NCBI GenBank assembly: GCA_051453625.1
Contig: JBOZIK010000001.1
Coordinates: 213,093,323 to 213,157,322 of the forward strand
From: Welwitschia mirabilis
Taxonomy: Eukaryota; Gnetophyta; Gnetopsida; Welwitschiales
Length of the DNA: 64,000 nucleotides
Direction of reading: 5' to 3'
Positions 11,331 through 23,758 of this stretch are shown here, one piece after another. The position numbers and the translations under genes are program-made. The notes under the pieces were generated by a model, which was given only the letters and a program-made list of their open reading frames with translations, had not been told where the DNA came from and ran no database searches. Every line of letters begins with the position of its first letter. The first letter of the stretch is position 1.

Positions 11331-14300
11331 AGAAGATCTCTAGGATTCTATAACTATAAAACATTTTGGCATTTGATGTCAAGAAATGATGCTAGGAAAT
11401 TAAAATTTTTAAATCCATCATCTAATTTTTCTTTTTACAACATAAATTTTATCCTTAAAAGGTTTTAGAGATTTACATCCTCTAGAGGAGTAGGGAGGGA
11501 TCAGATGAATTTCATTTCCTAGGCATGAAACTATCTATCTTTCATGCACTAGGCATGTAGTTTTAATTAGTAGTCATGCCCTAAGTAAATATTCTAAGTG
11601 GGGTTTAGAAAGAAACGAAGAAGATAAAGAGGAATCAATAAAAAAAGACAGATAAAAAAAGTGTTAGGAAGAAGAAGAGAGAAAGGATAGGGATAGAATA
11701 AGAAAAAGAAGACTCAGGAGTCCCTTGATTTCCATGATTTGGATTAGTATTCAATGCTTACTCATCTTAATATATTTATAATAGAGGAAAGAAGGAAATA
11801 TTTATGAAGGAATTTATAAGGAAAGGGTAAGATTTAATGAAGATTAGTTTAATTATGATGAAATGGGAAAATATCAAGTTAAGCATGCCTTTCAAGGTAA
11901 AAGGCCATTTGATGCTAATTTGTGATGGGTAAGAAGAATTTTTTCTACGATTTTTAAGTATAGTAACATTAATTAATATTAGTCCTCACCTTGATTTTAC
12001 ACATCTTTTGAGAAGTTCATTGAAAAAGGTGAAAAATCTTCTTTTATGGTTATGAAAAAAGGGGAATCCATATTTTACTCTATTATACTTGTAATTTTAA
12101 TCTCAAACTTATATATGAAGAGTATATGTCTTCATCTAATTATCATAATAATAAGTCAACTAATTAGATCTAATTTCAATATGAGGTCCTCTCCTAAGAT
12201 TACCAAAAAAAAAAAACACTTAAAATTCTTCTTTCGATACCATGGGTAAGTTAATACTTCCCTTTCCTCTTTGATTACTTATCTTTTTTCTCTCTTTAAT
12301 AGAATAGGTAGTAATAAAGTTCTATTATTTTTTTAAAAATACTTAAAATAAATCCCACTAGTGTATATTTGTAGCATTAAACTACACATTGTCATCTTGA
12401 AAGATATGGTTATCAAAATTATGGGACTACTAATTACTTATTTTTGTCTATATTGATAAGGAATGGGAAAGCGGTGAAAGAAAGATGAAGTAATAAAAGA
12501 TATATGAACTAATATATTTTATAGTCTTCAAAGTGTTCCATTACTATATTGAGAATATCATTTTTAACTAGGGTATAGCTTAGAGGAAGAGCTAGTTCCA
12601 AAGAGTATATACTTAGAAAGATCCAAGACTAATATGTATTTAGATCCTAATATTTATACCCTAAAGCACATCACTTTTACCTTTTCACTAGTAAGAACCT
12701 ACATCTACTATTAAAGGAATGGAGGAATATTGATGTCACTATTAAGGCCTTGAAGAATAATAAATATATGTTAGTATACATTCTCTAGTAACTAATCCAT
12801 TCAATGTGGTTGATAATTTATTCCCACCTTACTTTATTGGATAAGATAACTCATGTACCCTAGGTAACTTTGAAGGTCATGTATGAAGTGGCCATTTATA
12901 GGACATGCATTTATTAGGAACGATATATCTAGGATAAGGTTGTAGCAATAGTGGCTTACTATAAAAGAAAGGATCAAGTGAGATGCATGGATATATTATA
13001 CAGTCACTACATCTAGGTGTGGTCTATTAATTAGTTAATCCACTAGAATATTTTTCCTCTTTCTAAGGATAGAAATGCTACTCTCAGTGAAAATACCTTA
13101 TATTATATGAGATTATATAATAAAAGAAATTGAATGAAAACATTTTATATTATAATCAATAATAAGAAGGAAAAATGAGGTGCCATAGAAAAAAGGATGG
13201 AATATTACTTAGCAATCATTATTAATAAAGAGAAAGGTAGTACAAGAATTAGGCATTTTCTTCCAAATGGAAGGGAAAGGATACATGTTTAAATGACAAG
13301 AGTCTAGAACTCTTGAAAGAGTTGTATAGAATGTTTCTATCTCTTTTTACCTTATCTTCTTTGCTTGACATCTTTCAATTAATAACTCTTATTCTATAAT
13401 AGGTGGTAAATATTTGAATTATCTTTTTAAGAAGGGGATATATACCTAGATGTATTTATTAGGATTTGGTAGTAAAGAAAAGATAATCATACAAAAGGAA
13501 GAGGAGAAATTTGAAATGGGGATTATGTCTTATCCTTGTAAGTCAGCATTATTTTATCCTTTATAATGATTTCTCTTAGTATCTAACTTGAATGTCTTCT
13601 TACTTTAATACCTTTGGTATCTTTATAAGAAAAGAGAGCTATCTCTTCTTAATGGAGAGGGATATCTCCCTCAAGCTTACTAAGTATACTTTTTTAGGGC
13701 TTCCCAAGATAAAGAGAAGCATTATAAAGATGAGAACTAAGAAATATAAGGACATTAATTTTGATAAAGGAACTAAAGTAAAGGATGAAGGAGGAAAAAA
13801 GAAAAGTAATGCATAGGATGAACAAGACAGAAAGAATAAGTGAGTTAGTTAATAAGTTTTCTTTTACATATAAAAGAAATATCCATTCTAAGGTTTTACA
13901 TCTAAATAAGGATCTTGAAAAGGGAAAGAAGACTACCAAAGGTTTATACTAGTGGATTAAGATGTAGATGAAGAAAAAGAATATCCTAGTAGTACTTCTT
14001 TGGATATTCATTTTGGTATAAAAATCTCCAACTCCTCCTAAGAATTTTATTGATTTTTATGCTAATTTAATAAAGGAAGACTCACATGAATTAGATGAAA
14101 TTTATTAAGGAATATTCTTTTATTTATTATTTTCATTATTTTTTCTTGTATACATTAGAATGTCTGCATGTTTCTCATTTTTTCCTTTTATATCTAAGTT
14201 CATAGAAGGATAAATCACTTCCTTCTATATGTACTTGTTTTTTTCCCTTAATATAAGGACTATTATCATCATGTTATATTTTTCTTTACTCATAACTAAC

Positions 14301-14750
14301 TTAAAAAAAATACTAACTTTAAAATACTTACAAATCTTAAACATAAAATGCTTCTACTATGTACAAATTTACATGTGCTAACTTACTATTATATATGAGA
14401 GATGCTTGAGAGGAATTTGAGATAATGAAGAAGATGAAAGTCACTATAAGAACCTAAAAGCTTTTCCCCTTGAAAAATAGCTACTTTATAATCTTAATAT
14501 CCTATGAAGGAGAATATTTAATATGCCCTAGATAAAAAAAGATAATAATATAATGCCTTTATACCATTTTTCTACTTTATCTATGATGATCACTAAGCAT
14601 CTAATAGTGAAACCTTTAAAATAGCCATTCTATAAAACCATATCTTCATGATAGTCTAATATCTTAGCATATCATGAAGGGGTTATTCCTAGTATCTTGA
14701 AAATATAGTAGAGAAAACTTTCTATATAATAAGGATTCTAAAGATTTAAA
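11331..14750. other. AT-rich region, no gene recognised
   Basis: This precedes the copia integrase on the same strand, so it is the expected place for copia gag and protease. I could not match any zinc knuckle, protease motif or gag core. A 74-residue frame at 13592-13816 is lysine-rich and not recognised. Treat it as unassigned, probably an eroded 5' part of the element. Confidence 0.5.
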
Positions 14751-14755
14751 TAATT

Positions 14756-15600
14756 TTACATGAAGTTGTTAAGTCTCAAAAAAGAGATGAATTACTAGAT
14801 AAGATATTTTCTAAAGACTAGATAGTATGGACTTAATCAAATGCTAGTTTTATGCCTAATTCCATTTGTGGATAGTGCATATCTTATGATCTTATGATAT
14901 TATTGGTTCATCTCCTACTAAAAGTATAAGAAAGAAAACATGTTATCTAAAAATTATTGATGATTACTTTTGTTTTACATAGATAACCTTCCTTGCATAC
15001 AAGAATAAGAACTTTAACATATTTTCTAAGATATTTATTAGGTTATAGATCTAGAAAGTATATAGAATTAAAATAATAATAAGTTACAATGGTATAGATT
15101 TGATGATTCCTAAGTGTCTGGACTTTCACAAAAAAAATTGGCATACTTCATCAATTATCAGCTGCAAAAATACCACAACAAGATGGAGTAGATAAAAGAA
15201 AGAAATAGATACTAAATAAGATGAAAAGGACAATGATGCATGATCAATATATTTCTTATAAATTTTAAAAATAAGTCATTAACATAACTTGTTATGTCTT
15301 AAATAGAGTTATAATAAGACATTTCACTTGTAAAACTCAATATGAGTTATGGTCTTTTAATAAACCTTCAGTAAGTTACTTTCCTATCTTTAGTTCAAAA
15401 AATTTTTTAATGAATAATATTACATTAGAAAAATCATATTTCAAGGTTAATATAGGTATTTTATTAAGATATTCAATGGTTAATAAATCCTATCAAGTAT
15501 TTAATAGAATAACATAAGTAATAGAGAAAACTATAAATGTTAAAATTAATTATATTAACTCAATATCTATTTTTGCGTAGAATGACTAATTACCTGTAGA
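14756..15600 (+). pseudogene. Copia integrase relic (SIRE/Maximus-like)
   Basis: The + strand translates to IIDDYFCFT, a stop, then ITFLAYKNKNF at about 14956-15020, matching the start of the copia integrase catalytic core. The stop stands where a tryptophan is normal (TGG to TAG). Further on come LSAAKIPQQDGVDKRKK near 15160-15205, the conserved segment before the catalytic glutamate, and a KTQYELW block near 15334-15360 typical of the copia integrase C-terminal part. The pattern FKVNIGILLRYS follows near 15440. Several stops and frame changes make it non-functional. The family catalyses insertion of retrotransposon cDNA. RT follows in the same orientation, the copia gene order. Confidence 0.85.
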
Positions 15601-15779
15601 ACATGAACTAATACTTAATAATCTAACTGCATAATTAGATAGTAATGAAAATAAAGAAGAGAAATATGATAAATAAACCTCCTAAAAAATTAGTAGACTA
15701 AAAAAGGACTACTCAATTAGAAATATAATTAGTAGTCCATGTGGTGATGTATAAATAAGAAGTTACACAAAAAAACATT

Positions 15780-16650
15780 TTGTGAATTCTTAGCACACAT
15801 ATCTTAGGTGGAGCCCATCAACTTCATTGAGGTAGAAGGTTATAAACATTAGATGTTATCTAAGTAAGAAAAATTAAATTAGTTTGAAAGATGTGAGGTT
15901 TATAAACTTGATCAAAAACCATTAAATAAACTAGTAATAGAGCTAAATCAGTATTGAGCAATAAGAAAAATAAAAATGAAAATGTCATTATAAATAAAGC
16001 AATATTAGTGATATAAGGATACAAGAAGTAAGAAGAGATTAACTTTGAGAAGGCCTTTACACTAATAGCTTTTATGAAATGAAGTAGAATGCTTCTAGAT
16101 TTTGCATGTGTTAAGAGATTTAAGCTTCATTAGATGGATGTTAAGAGTTCCTTCTTGAATAAAGTACTACAAGAAGAGGTATACATTAAGAAACTTGAGT
16201 TTCTACTAATTTTCATAACATAGATTATGTGTACAAAGTCAAAAAGGCTTTCTATAAACTTAAGTAAGCTCTTAAAACTTGGTATCAAAGGACTTTAAGT
16301 TACTAATAAAGAATGGATTTAAAAGAAATACACCTAATATCACTTTATTTATTAAAATAAATAGTAAATGCTTTAATATTATATAAGTTTATGTACATGA
16401 CATTATACTTAGTGCTACTAATTAAATGTTATATAAGAATTTTTCCAAGATCATGCAGGATGAATTTGAAATGGGCCTCAAGGGAGAAATGAGCAACTTA
16501 TTAGGTCTATAAGTTATGTAACATAGACAAGATATGTTTTTCTTCCAAACTAAGTATATTAAGAATATAGTAGTAAAATATAAGTTGTAAGATTCAGAGG
16601 CAAGAGATACACCTATAATCTAACAAATAAAATTAGAGAAAGATGAGAAT
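15780..16650 (+). pseudogene. Copia reverse transcriptase relic
   Basis: The typical copia RT segments are seen in order: FERCEVYKLDQKPLNK (about 15885-15935), MDVKSSFLN (near 16135-16165), VKKAFYKLK with a stop then ALKTWY (16238-16285), and FEMGLKGEMSNLLGL (about 16462-16510). The catalytic box at 16390-16401 reads YVHD, so the first of the two essential aspartates has become histidine. Together with in-frame stops this makes it inactive. The spacing and wording of the blocks are closest to the SIRE/Maximus group (inference by eye). It lies between integrase and RNase H as in an intact copia pol. Confidence 0.88.
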
Positions 16651-17335
16651 GGTAAGAATATTGATCAAAATCTATATAGAGGTATGAATGTTAATTTACT
16701 TTATCTTACTACAAATAGGTTATATATATTATTAAGTATAGGTATTTATACTTATTATTAAAGTGGTCTTAAAGAATCACATCTTACTACTATTAAAAAA
16801 TATTTTCTTATTTGGAAGACACTACTAATTAGAGCCTCTAAGACTTGAAGGTCTCCTTCATTGATTTAGTAAAGTATTTTGACATTGATTGGATAAGTTA
16901 CAAGGATGATATAACAAATACAAGTTGACTTTACTACCAAGTAGGATAATTTTTAGTACCATAGAATAGAAATAAACAAAATTTAACTTCTCTTTCAACC
17001 ACCAAAAATGACTACATTATTGTTGAAAGTTGTGCATATATGCTTGGGATAAAGTAAACCATAGAAGATTTTGAATTTAAAATGAAAAACATTTTAATCT
17101 ATTATGAGAATAAAAGTACAATCAACATGTTAAATAATCCTACTCAATATTTTAAAATAAAGAATACTAGTACCAAATATAATTTCCTTTAAGAACATAT
17201 ACAAAATAGGAATATTGTTTGATTTAAAATATATCAAGATATAGAATCAAACAACTAATGTGTTTACTAATCCATTGAATGGAAAAATGTTCCTTAGGCT
17301 CTACTGAAACATGGAGCTTAATCTATGCTCAATCA
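16650..17335 (+). pseudogene. Copia RNase H relic
   Basis: After RT, the block NLYRGMNVNLLYLTTNRLYI (near 16665-16725) corresponds to the copia linker before RNase H. ESHLTTIKKYF follows near 16780. Then come SLSTTKNDYIIVESCAYM (around 17000-17045), YYENKSTINMLNNPTQYFK (near 17099-17156) and a degraded FTKPL-like end near 17255-17300. These are the usual RNase H and tail segments. Stops and frame changes are scattered throughout. The frame ends by about 17335, and the 3' flank of the element follows. Confidence 0.85.
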
Positions 17336-17716
17336 AGTAAATTAGTACATAATCACTTTTCAATTTTAACTTAGCATATTAGTTGTATTATAATTTAAAT
17401 GTTGAGATAGAATTAGCTTATATCTTATTAAGTATAAGTTTAATTTCTTAATAATGTCTTTAGATGAAGGTTGTCTAGAAGTTTTTAGGGGTGTAGGGTA
17501 GATGTATCTTAGAAGTCTAGATGTTTATGATGAAGACATATTTTATGCATCTTTGACTTTTAGTATAGCAAATTAGGTTAGACATCATTCAAATAGGTAT
17601 ACATCTTTTATTTGTTTCTATTTTTATTTTAGACATCTTTGGTATGATAGCATTCTTTTCTACTTCCAAATAAGTGTTTTAATTATTAGATAAATAGACA
17701 TCTTTCACTAATGTAG
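17336..17716 (+). mobile_element. Copia 3' flank / probable 3' LTR, left part
   Basis: This follows the pol relic. It contains the short text AGACATC/GATGTCT many times (for example near 17537, 17580, 17634 and 17688). The same theme resumes after the inserted solo LTR at 21614-21680, so the two pieces were once continuous. The exact LTR start was not established; a TGTTGAGA near 17400 and a G-rich stretch near 17489-17502 are only candidates for start and polypurine tract. Confidence 0.5.
17712..17716. repeat. Target site duplication, left (TGTAG)
   Basis: TGTAG directly precedes the solo LTR and is repeated exactly at 21609-21613 directly after it. Five bases is the usual length for Ty3/gypsy integration. 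Confidence 0.85.
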
Positions 17717-17763
17717 TGTAATGGTATAAAATTGCTACAATTGGAAAACTTCAAAACTTTAAT

Positions 17764-17775
17764 GCTCTGATACCA
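17764..17775 (-). repeat. PBS-like motif inside solo LTR
   Basis: GCTCTGATACCA is the exact reverse complement of the initiator tRNA-Met site. It lies 47 bp inside the TSD-defined end of the solo LTR, at the same offset as the perfect copy in the LTR ending at 963. Confidence 0.85.
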
Positions 17776-18465
17776 AATGAAATGACCCAAAAGTTCTATA
17801 GTTGAAGAATTTAACTTACTCTAATATTCAAAATAATAACCAAAACTTTTTAGGTAAAGATTGGATAAGATCCTAATAATAATTTTACTAGATTATCCCT
17901 ACAAATAATTGTAAATTGCAATTCAATAAGGTTATTGTATTATAGAGTTCATAGTATCCAGAAACAATTAGGGAAGATCATTCAACTTGACCATTATTAT
18001 AAGAGGGAGAAGTTATTGTTTATTCTAAGATAAAAATCTCCATTTTTCAGTATGAGAAAGTAAGGGCTTCATAATATCCATGTTCCATGAAGTTTTTAGA
18101 TAGTCAATATAATTAACCTATGATACATAATTATAGATAAAATATTACTAAATAATAATATGAGAGGTTCTATGCTAGGAATGAAAGTTAAAATCATTAT
18201 GATTTACAAATACATTAAACTAAATTAGAAGTTGTAGAGGGCTTAATAACACCTGAAGATAGACGTAAGCTTCTCTAACTATTAATGTGCAGATTATAGA
18301 AAGTAACTCTTTAATGTGATTTACCCAAACCTTATAAAATAGACTTTGATCCCTCTCTTTCAAACTAATTTTGGCCTTGCATTTTTTAAAGGTGTACTAT
18401 ACTAATGAATTTTATCCATGATACAATGTAATCTATTACTATTTTAGACTAAAAACAGAATACTT

Positions 18466-18532
18466 GGGGCTTCTACTTGGACTTGAACCTAGGATCAAAT
18501 GTTTTCTAATGTCCTAATCTAAAAGCCTTATC
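18466..18532 (-). repeat. tRNA-like / B-box-like segment in LTR
   Basis: On the minus strand a segment starting GGCTTTTAGATTAGG and ending GTAGAAGCC contains TAGGTTCAAGTCC, which fits the RNA polymerase III B box (GGTTCRANNCC). The ends can pair weakly. There is no convincing A box or cloverleaf, so this is not called as a tRNA gene. Confidence 0.4.
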
Positions 18533-19137
18533 ATGGCTATCAAAAGGAAGAAAATAAGCATATAAAGAGCAAGGCATTTACCTACAAGTGATGAAGGAAT
18601 ACTAAAGAGAATTCTTTAAGATATAATTTTCTCATATGAATATGCACTTGGAAAATGGGAAGAACGTGTGTTGGGATTGGAAAAAGAAGGGATGCATGGT
18701 TACCTTAAAGAAAAAGGGAGATATAGACCCACACAAAATTAATCCTTTTCCTATTCTGTGTTTTAGCACAAGTTCTCAGTTAATTATGGTCTTTAGAATA
18801 GATCTTTGTTTTAGATACAATTCAAACAAGCCCATCCAGATGTCATTCTTGAAGGCGTAAAAGGTTTATTCCACTTTTCTGCTACTCATTTTCTATACTC
18901 ATGAGCACTTCAAAATTTCTAATTTCTAGGCTGAGCATGACATTAACCTATGTATTCATCTATTCTAGCCTCTTATGTTAGCTAATAAAATAAGTAAGAA
19001 AATTTGGAATGAACAAAAAAAGATGTTGAGGGTAATAGCAAACTGAGCATAGGCGATTTCTTGAAACGTTTCCACTTGAAATGCTTAACAAGAAAGAGGA
19101 TCGACATTATAATATTTTTTTTTTTTTGGTGGGGGTT

Positions 19138-19237
19138 NNNNNNNNNNNNNNNNNNNNNNNNNNNNNNNNNNNNNNNNNNNNNNNNNNNNNNNNNNNNNNN
19201 NNNNNNNNNNNNNNNNNNNNNNNNNNNNNNNNNNNNN
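19138..19237. other. Assembly gap (100 N) in solo LTR
   Basis: The gap follows a T12 run and a GGTGGGGG motif, a likely sequencing or assembly stop. Confidence 0.97.
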
Positions 19238-19629
19238 AAAAATAAACTCATAAGTTCTAAATTTATGGAGTAATTAATAATTTATGTTTAGCATTTGAGA
19301 GCGCATAAGTGATTAGCAGAATTGCAGGGGATTTAAGCATGAAAATATGGAGCAATTAACTAAAACTTAACTTGTAGGGTTTTCTAGAAGGAGGATTTCA
19401 AACCTATAAGGGTGTAAAGATTATTCAAAAAATTGGAATATGGTATTTATGCAAAACCAGTAAAGCTGAGTGCATTTTAAATAGGACTCAAGAATGAATG
19501 AGAGCAGTGCTAAGGTGAATAGTTCAATCCACATTGTGATAATGCAGAGAGGAGGGATTGAGATCAGTGAAAATTATAGACTCAAAAGTGCTTCAGGAAG
19601 AACTCTTTTTAAGTGTAGCTTTAGAGTAA

Positions 19630-19695
19630 ATGATTAATGTCTAATTCTAGGAAATAAAGAGTCATGAGTTCAATTCTTAATAATATTATTTTATA
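19630..19695 (+). repeat. Second B-box-like segment in LTR
   Basis: The text ending CATGAGTTCAATTCTTA on the + strand again resembles a B box (GAGTTCAATTC) with an upstream variable arm. It lies opposite in strand to the segment at 18466-18532. The two bracket the compositionally different middle of the solo LTR. Confidence 0.35.
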
Positions 19696-21608
19696 TAAAT
19701 AAAAATATTTACCCATGATAAAACTATTTTAATATTCCCTAATTTTAATTTAAGATCATAGGCTACATGTTTAATTAAGAAATGTCCTTTTAGGCAGTTA
19801 TAAACTATGTTAGTGGTGTTCTAACTAGTAAAATATAAGTTGCTAAAACACTTAAATTTTTATGGTTATATTTCTTTAAACATAAGAAGCATAAGAAGAG
19901 GCTAATTAATTGATACTTAATAATAATAATAGTTTTTAAGAAGAAACATAACTTCAAAAACCAACTATAGCAATTTCCTTCCAAATAAAATACATACATA
20001 TATAAAGAGATATTATGTAAACATCATCCATATTCATTTCTCAAATCATAAATTCATTAGATTTATAAGTATTCCATTAATTATTAAACTATTAAGTATT
20101 TTAACTATTGATTACATTCTACGGCTACTTGCTAATGTATGAAAAAATCAAATTCATAATCATAACCATTTCATTACAAATAACTATTTCAATTCTTCAA
20201 GAATCATAAAAAAAAGGAATGTATATTCTTGAAGCTCTTACATTATGAAATCTGAAAACATCATTCATGTTTACACAATTAATATAAATTTTTATGACCT
20301 TGAAGTCCTTCTACTACATGCATGAATCTAAACAAGAAGCATGAAAATAACACTCCATCTAAATAGCAGCAACTAGCTCATCCTAAGGCCATCCTCAAGC
20401 TAGATCCTATACATGCAAGCATGGTGTGAGAACTATACCTCCACAGTTCCTAGTATGGTCCATGACAAGGTTTAAGGTAAGGAGCTTTTCAAGATCAAAA
20501 AAGAATCCACCTAAAATCAATAAAACAATCAAGGTATAATATCCATGTCTCACGAAAACATTTGATGAATAGTATACCCTATAAGATGGGTGTCAATTAC
20601 ATATTGTCTACTAAATCATTCCTATGACCAATAGGAATCCTTCAAGTAGGATAACCCTCTGAAGCCGCATAACATCATGTCATGCAACAACTAGATGAGT
20701 AACCATCCTAATCATTGATAACCATTCCTATGGTCAGTAGGAGTCCTTCAAGTGGCCCAGCCCCTAAAGATGCATGATTTGATTATAAAAAAGCTTAAAC
20801 ATTGAAGATAAATCATAACCAAGATATAAATATAAGAAAAAGATTTACTTCAAACATGTGAAGGATGAAGGAGTCATTTAGGACATACAAGAGATAAATG
20901 GATTTCCATGAATAAAAAAAAAACATTATCAAAAACCATAAAATCATATCAATTTTTGAGAAGAATTTAAAATATCATCAATGTTTCAAGGCTACAAGAC
21001 TTCTCTAGGCTCCAAGATTAAGATCACAGGATTTGATGGTGAGAACTTTTCCAAGATGTGAAATATGAGAAAAAAAAGATTCTACTTATAGTAGATAGTA
21101 TAAGATGTGAAGAGGCACTAAATAAGAGAGTGGTGAAAGCGGTTAAGATGATGGAAGTGGTGGAAGTGGCATGGTGAAAGTGGTCGAGGTGGTGGAGGTG
21201 GTGTCTTGAAAGTGGTAAAAGTGGTGAAGGTGGTGGTGAAGTGGTGAGGATTTTGTTACCTTGCTAGGCAATTAGGAAAATAATAAATAATAATTAAGCT
21301 TATCATAATTAACAAATAATGAGACATTAGTAGCATTAAAAATATTCCATAAACATGATAGTAGTTTCAGAATATTTAAAAATAATAACTTTACACATTA
21401 GGTATCTTTATTTAAAATAATTTCAACTTCAAATCCATAACTCATTGATATTTTTTCAAAATGAGCAATTAAATGAATAAGCCAAAGCACAAAACAATAA
21501 TCATAAAACTATTAGCAATAAATAAAAACATACAAGATTTACCATGAATTATTATTCTTAAAATATTTTAAAATTAAGTTTTAATTGTTTGAAATTTGGG
21601 ACGTGACA

Positions 21609-21613
21609 TGTAG
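21609..21613. repeat. Target site duplication, right (TGTAG)
   Basis: An exact copy of 17712-17716 immediately after the LTR end GACGTGACA. Confidence 0.85.
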
Positions 21614-23758
21614 ACATCTATTGTTTTTGTTTTCGATGTCTTTCAAGGGGTATATGTCTTTGATATTGTAGATGTAAAAATAAAAATTCTATGTCATAAC
21701 TAGAATTTAAAGCTCCTTTTAAAGAAGGAAGGAATTATGAACTCTCATTTTTAGTTCTTTTCTTAGCAAATGTCTATGATAATTATCTATTTTGAATACC
21801 TTCTTTAAGAAGGTTAAAAATAGAATAAATATATACTAGAGAATAGTATTATAAATGAAGTAATAAATTAGGGTATCTATGAAGATATCCTTTATTGATA
21901 TAAATAATAATAGTAGAATCATATGTTTAGAATTAACCTAAATAATAATCCAAAATCTAGAGAAAGAAAACATGATATTGTTAGATAAGTTAAGAACCAT
22001 GGAGTTTAGATTAGGGAAGAGGATAGAATTTGGGCATGATGAGTTATGAAAACTCTAAAATTTAAATTTCTACCCTTAAAAAATATATGATTTATAGTTA
22101 AATTTTAAGAAAAATTTTTAATATAATCTAGAAGGCCTCTGTGGAATGGAAAAAATCTATGTAAAGTTTATAAACATAGCAATGTAATATTTTATAAACT
22201 ATTAAAAGAAAGTAGGAATATATATAAAGGGACTCAAAATATTATATATAATACATATTCCAATTTTCAAAAATCATATAATAATGCATAATGGCTTGGA
22301 AAATTTTAACAATCTTAATATTTACAACTACTATGCCTTATTAGATATGGAGTTTTAAATAATACAAATATAGTAAGAGGTACTTTTATGAATATTTTCC
22401 AAAATATAAAAAGGAAGTAATACAAGCATTTATACTACTCTAATTAGAAAGATTTCTAAAGAATGATGTATGAGAATTAAGATAGCACAAAGCTAATCAT
22501 GGTTCACAAGACTCCTTGTATTTCTAAGAGCACACTAGAATAATCTAAGTAGATTAGAGATACATCAAGAGGTAGGGGTAAGGGAAGAGAATCCTCCATT
22601 AAAGCTAAATATCTGAAGGAGTCAAAATTAACTAATTTAGAATATTATATTCTTGTAAATAAATAAAGGAACCACTAGGCTCAAATAGAATAAGAAATAA
22701 AGTTAGTTTAATTAACTAGAAAAATGATGAAATTAGAATTAAAGGAGTATGAGTTTCTTATAGTTTAGAAGAGAACTACAAAGCAGGAACTATATGTTAT
22801 ATTTTTATGTAGATTATAGTTTTATTAGGGTAGTATTAAACTTTGAACTATGATGGAAAGTGTTGAACAATAATTTCATGTATATTTTTAACTTATAACA
22901 ATGTGTCTTAATACTAAATTAATTTTATAGTTATGTCTATAATCTAATTTAATTAGTAATTTTATATTATTATGTTAGAAATTGTTGATATATATGTATA
23001 TATGTGTGCATGCATATGTATGTGTGTATGTGTAGGTATACTTCTCCCTTGGCCTAAGGATAAATGACGGAAGGAATATGCTAGAATTTACAAATAAGCT
23101 AAATAATGTAGTTAGTTTTAAAAATAAAGAAAAGGAATAAAATAATGAAAAACTAAGGAGTATGATATATAAGAGGAAGTCTAATTATAGAAATAATCTT
23201 TTATTAAAGAAAAAATATTAAGAATGTTACTTTACTAGAGATCTATCAAGGTAGTATATTAAAGTTGCAGTACTACTTGCAAAGGAAATACTAATTCATA
23301 TTAGTTTGTTTTATGTGCATGTACATGATAAGTGTTGTATTTATGTTATAGTACTGACATGATTGAAAAATTAAGAAAATAAAAATTTTTTCTATCTTTA
23401 TTATAACATTACTTGAAAAGGTAGTATTTATATTTTTCTTGCTCTAGTACATGTGGATAAACATATGCTAACATATTAGTAGTGATTAGAAACAAGTGCT
23501 TTTTTAAAATTAGAGTTTATTTTCTAACTCTTTCTATTTCTATCCCCTTAAAACGTGCATATTATGTATATTATAAAAATTTATTAATCTTTAGCTTAAA
23601 TAATTCAACTTAATCTTTATTAAGATTTTATCTTGGTAATGTAATTTAAATTAAATGGATTGGAGATCTAACCATCCTAATTAATTGTTTTCTAATACTC
23701 TATTTTTTTAATAAATGATTAAAGCTAGTTTTTATCTTAGTATTTCTACATTTCTAGT
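21614..23758. other. Continuation of copia flank, then unassigned DNA
   Basis: The first 70 bp continue the GATGTCT-rich copia 3' flank. The remainder is AT-rich with no recognised domain. A TG/TA-rich simple repeat with ATGTGTG and GTATGTG steps occupies about 22989-23035. No terminus of the copia LTR could be fixed. Confidence 0.5.

Larger units (their letters stand above)
17717..21608 (-). mobile_element. Solo Tekay-like LTR
   Basis: Read on the minus strand, the element starts TGTCACGTCCCAAATTTC at 21608 and ends ACCATTACA at 17717. It has TG...CA termini and a perfect 5-bp duplication (TGTAG) on both sides. The first 1.2 kb match LTR copies 1 and 2 (1510-2890 and 3872-4900), and the last 100 bp match their ends. 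No PBS or gag-pol lies beyond either end, so this is a solo LTR left by LTR-LTR recombination. It split the 3' flank of the copia element and so inserted later than it. At 3.9 kb it is about 1.1 kb longer than the copies at 1-6409. The extra length is around 18300-19700 and is different in composition. Confidence 0.88.

Noticed and set aside
11068-11382. 104-residue F/S/L-rich minus-strand frame as a membrane protein
   Set aside because: It is the translation of a polypyrimidine tract. Hydrophobicity follows from TTT/TCT/CTT codons.
18466-18532. Functional tRNA gene on the minus strand
   Set aside because: Only a B-box-like half is readable. There is no A box, no acceptor pairing of seven bases and no anticodon loop. 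It lies inside an LTR.
18982-19273. Frames on both strands of 70-89 residues
   Set aside because: Created by the N gap inside the solo LTR.
22989-23036. Satellite or telomere-like repeat
   Set aside because: A simple TG/TA microsatellite; no plant telomere (TTTAGGG) array is seen.
23754-23758. CTAGT as TSD of the first Athila element
   Set aside because: The right flank after 34811 reads CGAAT, and the LTR end itself is unclear there, so no duplication can be claimed.
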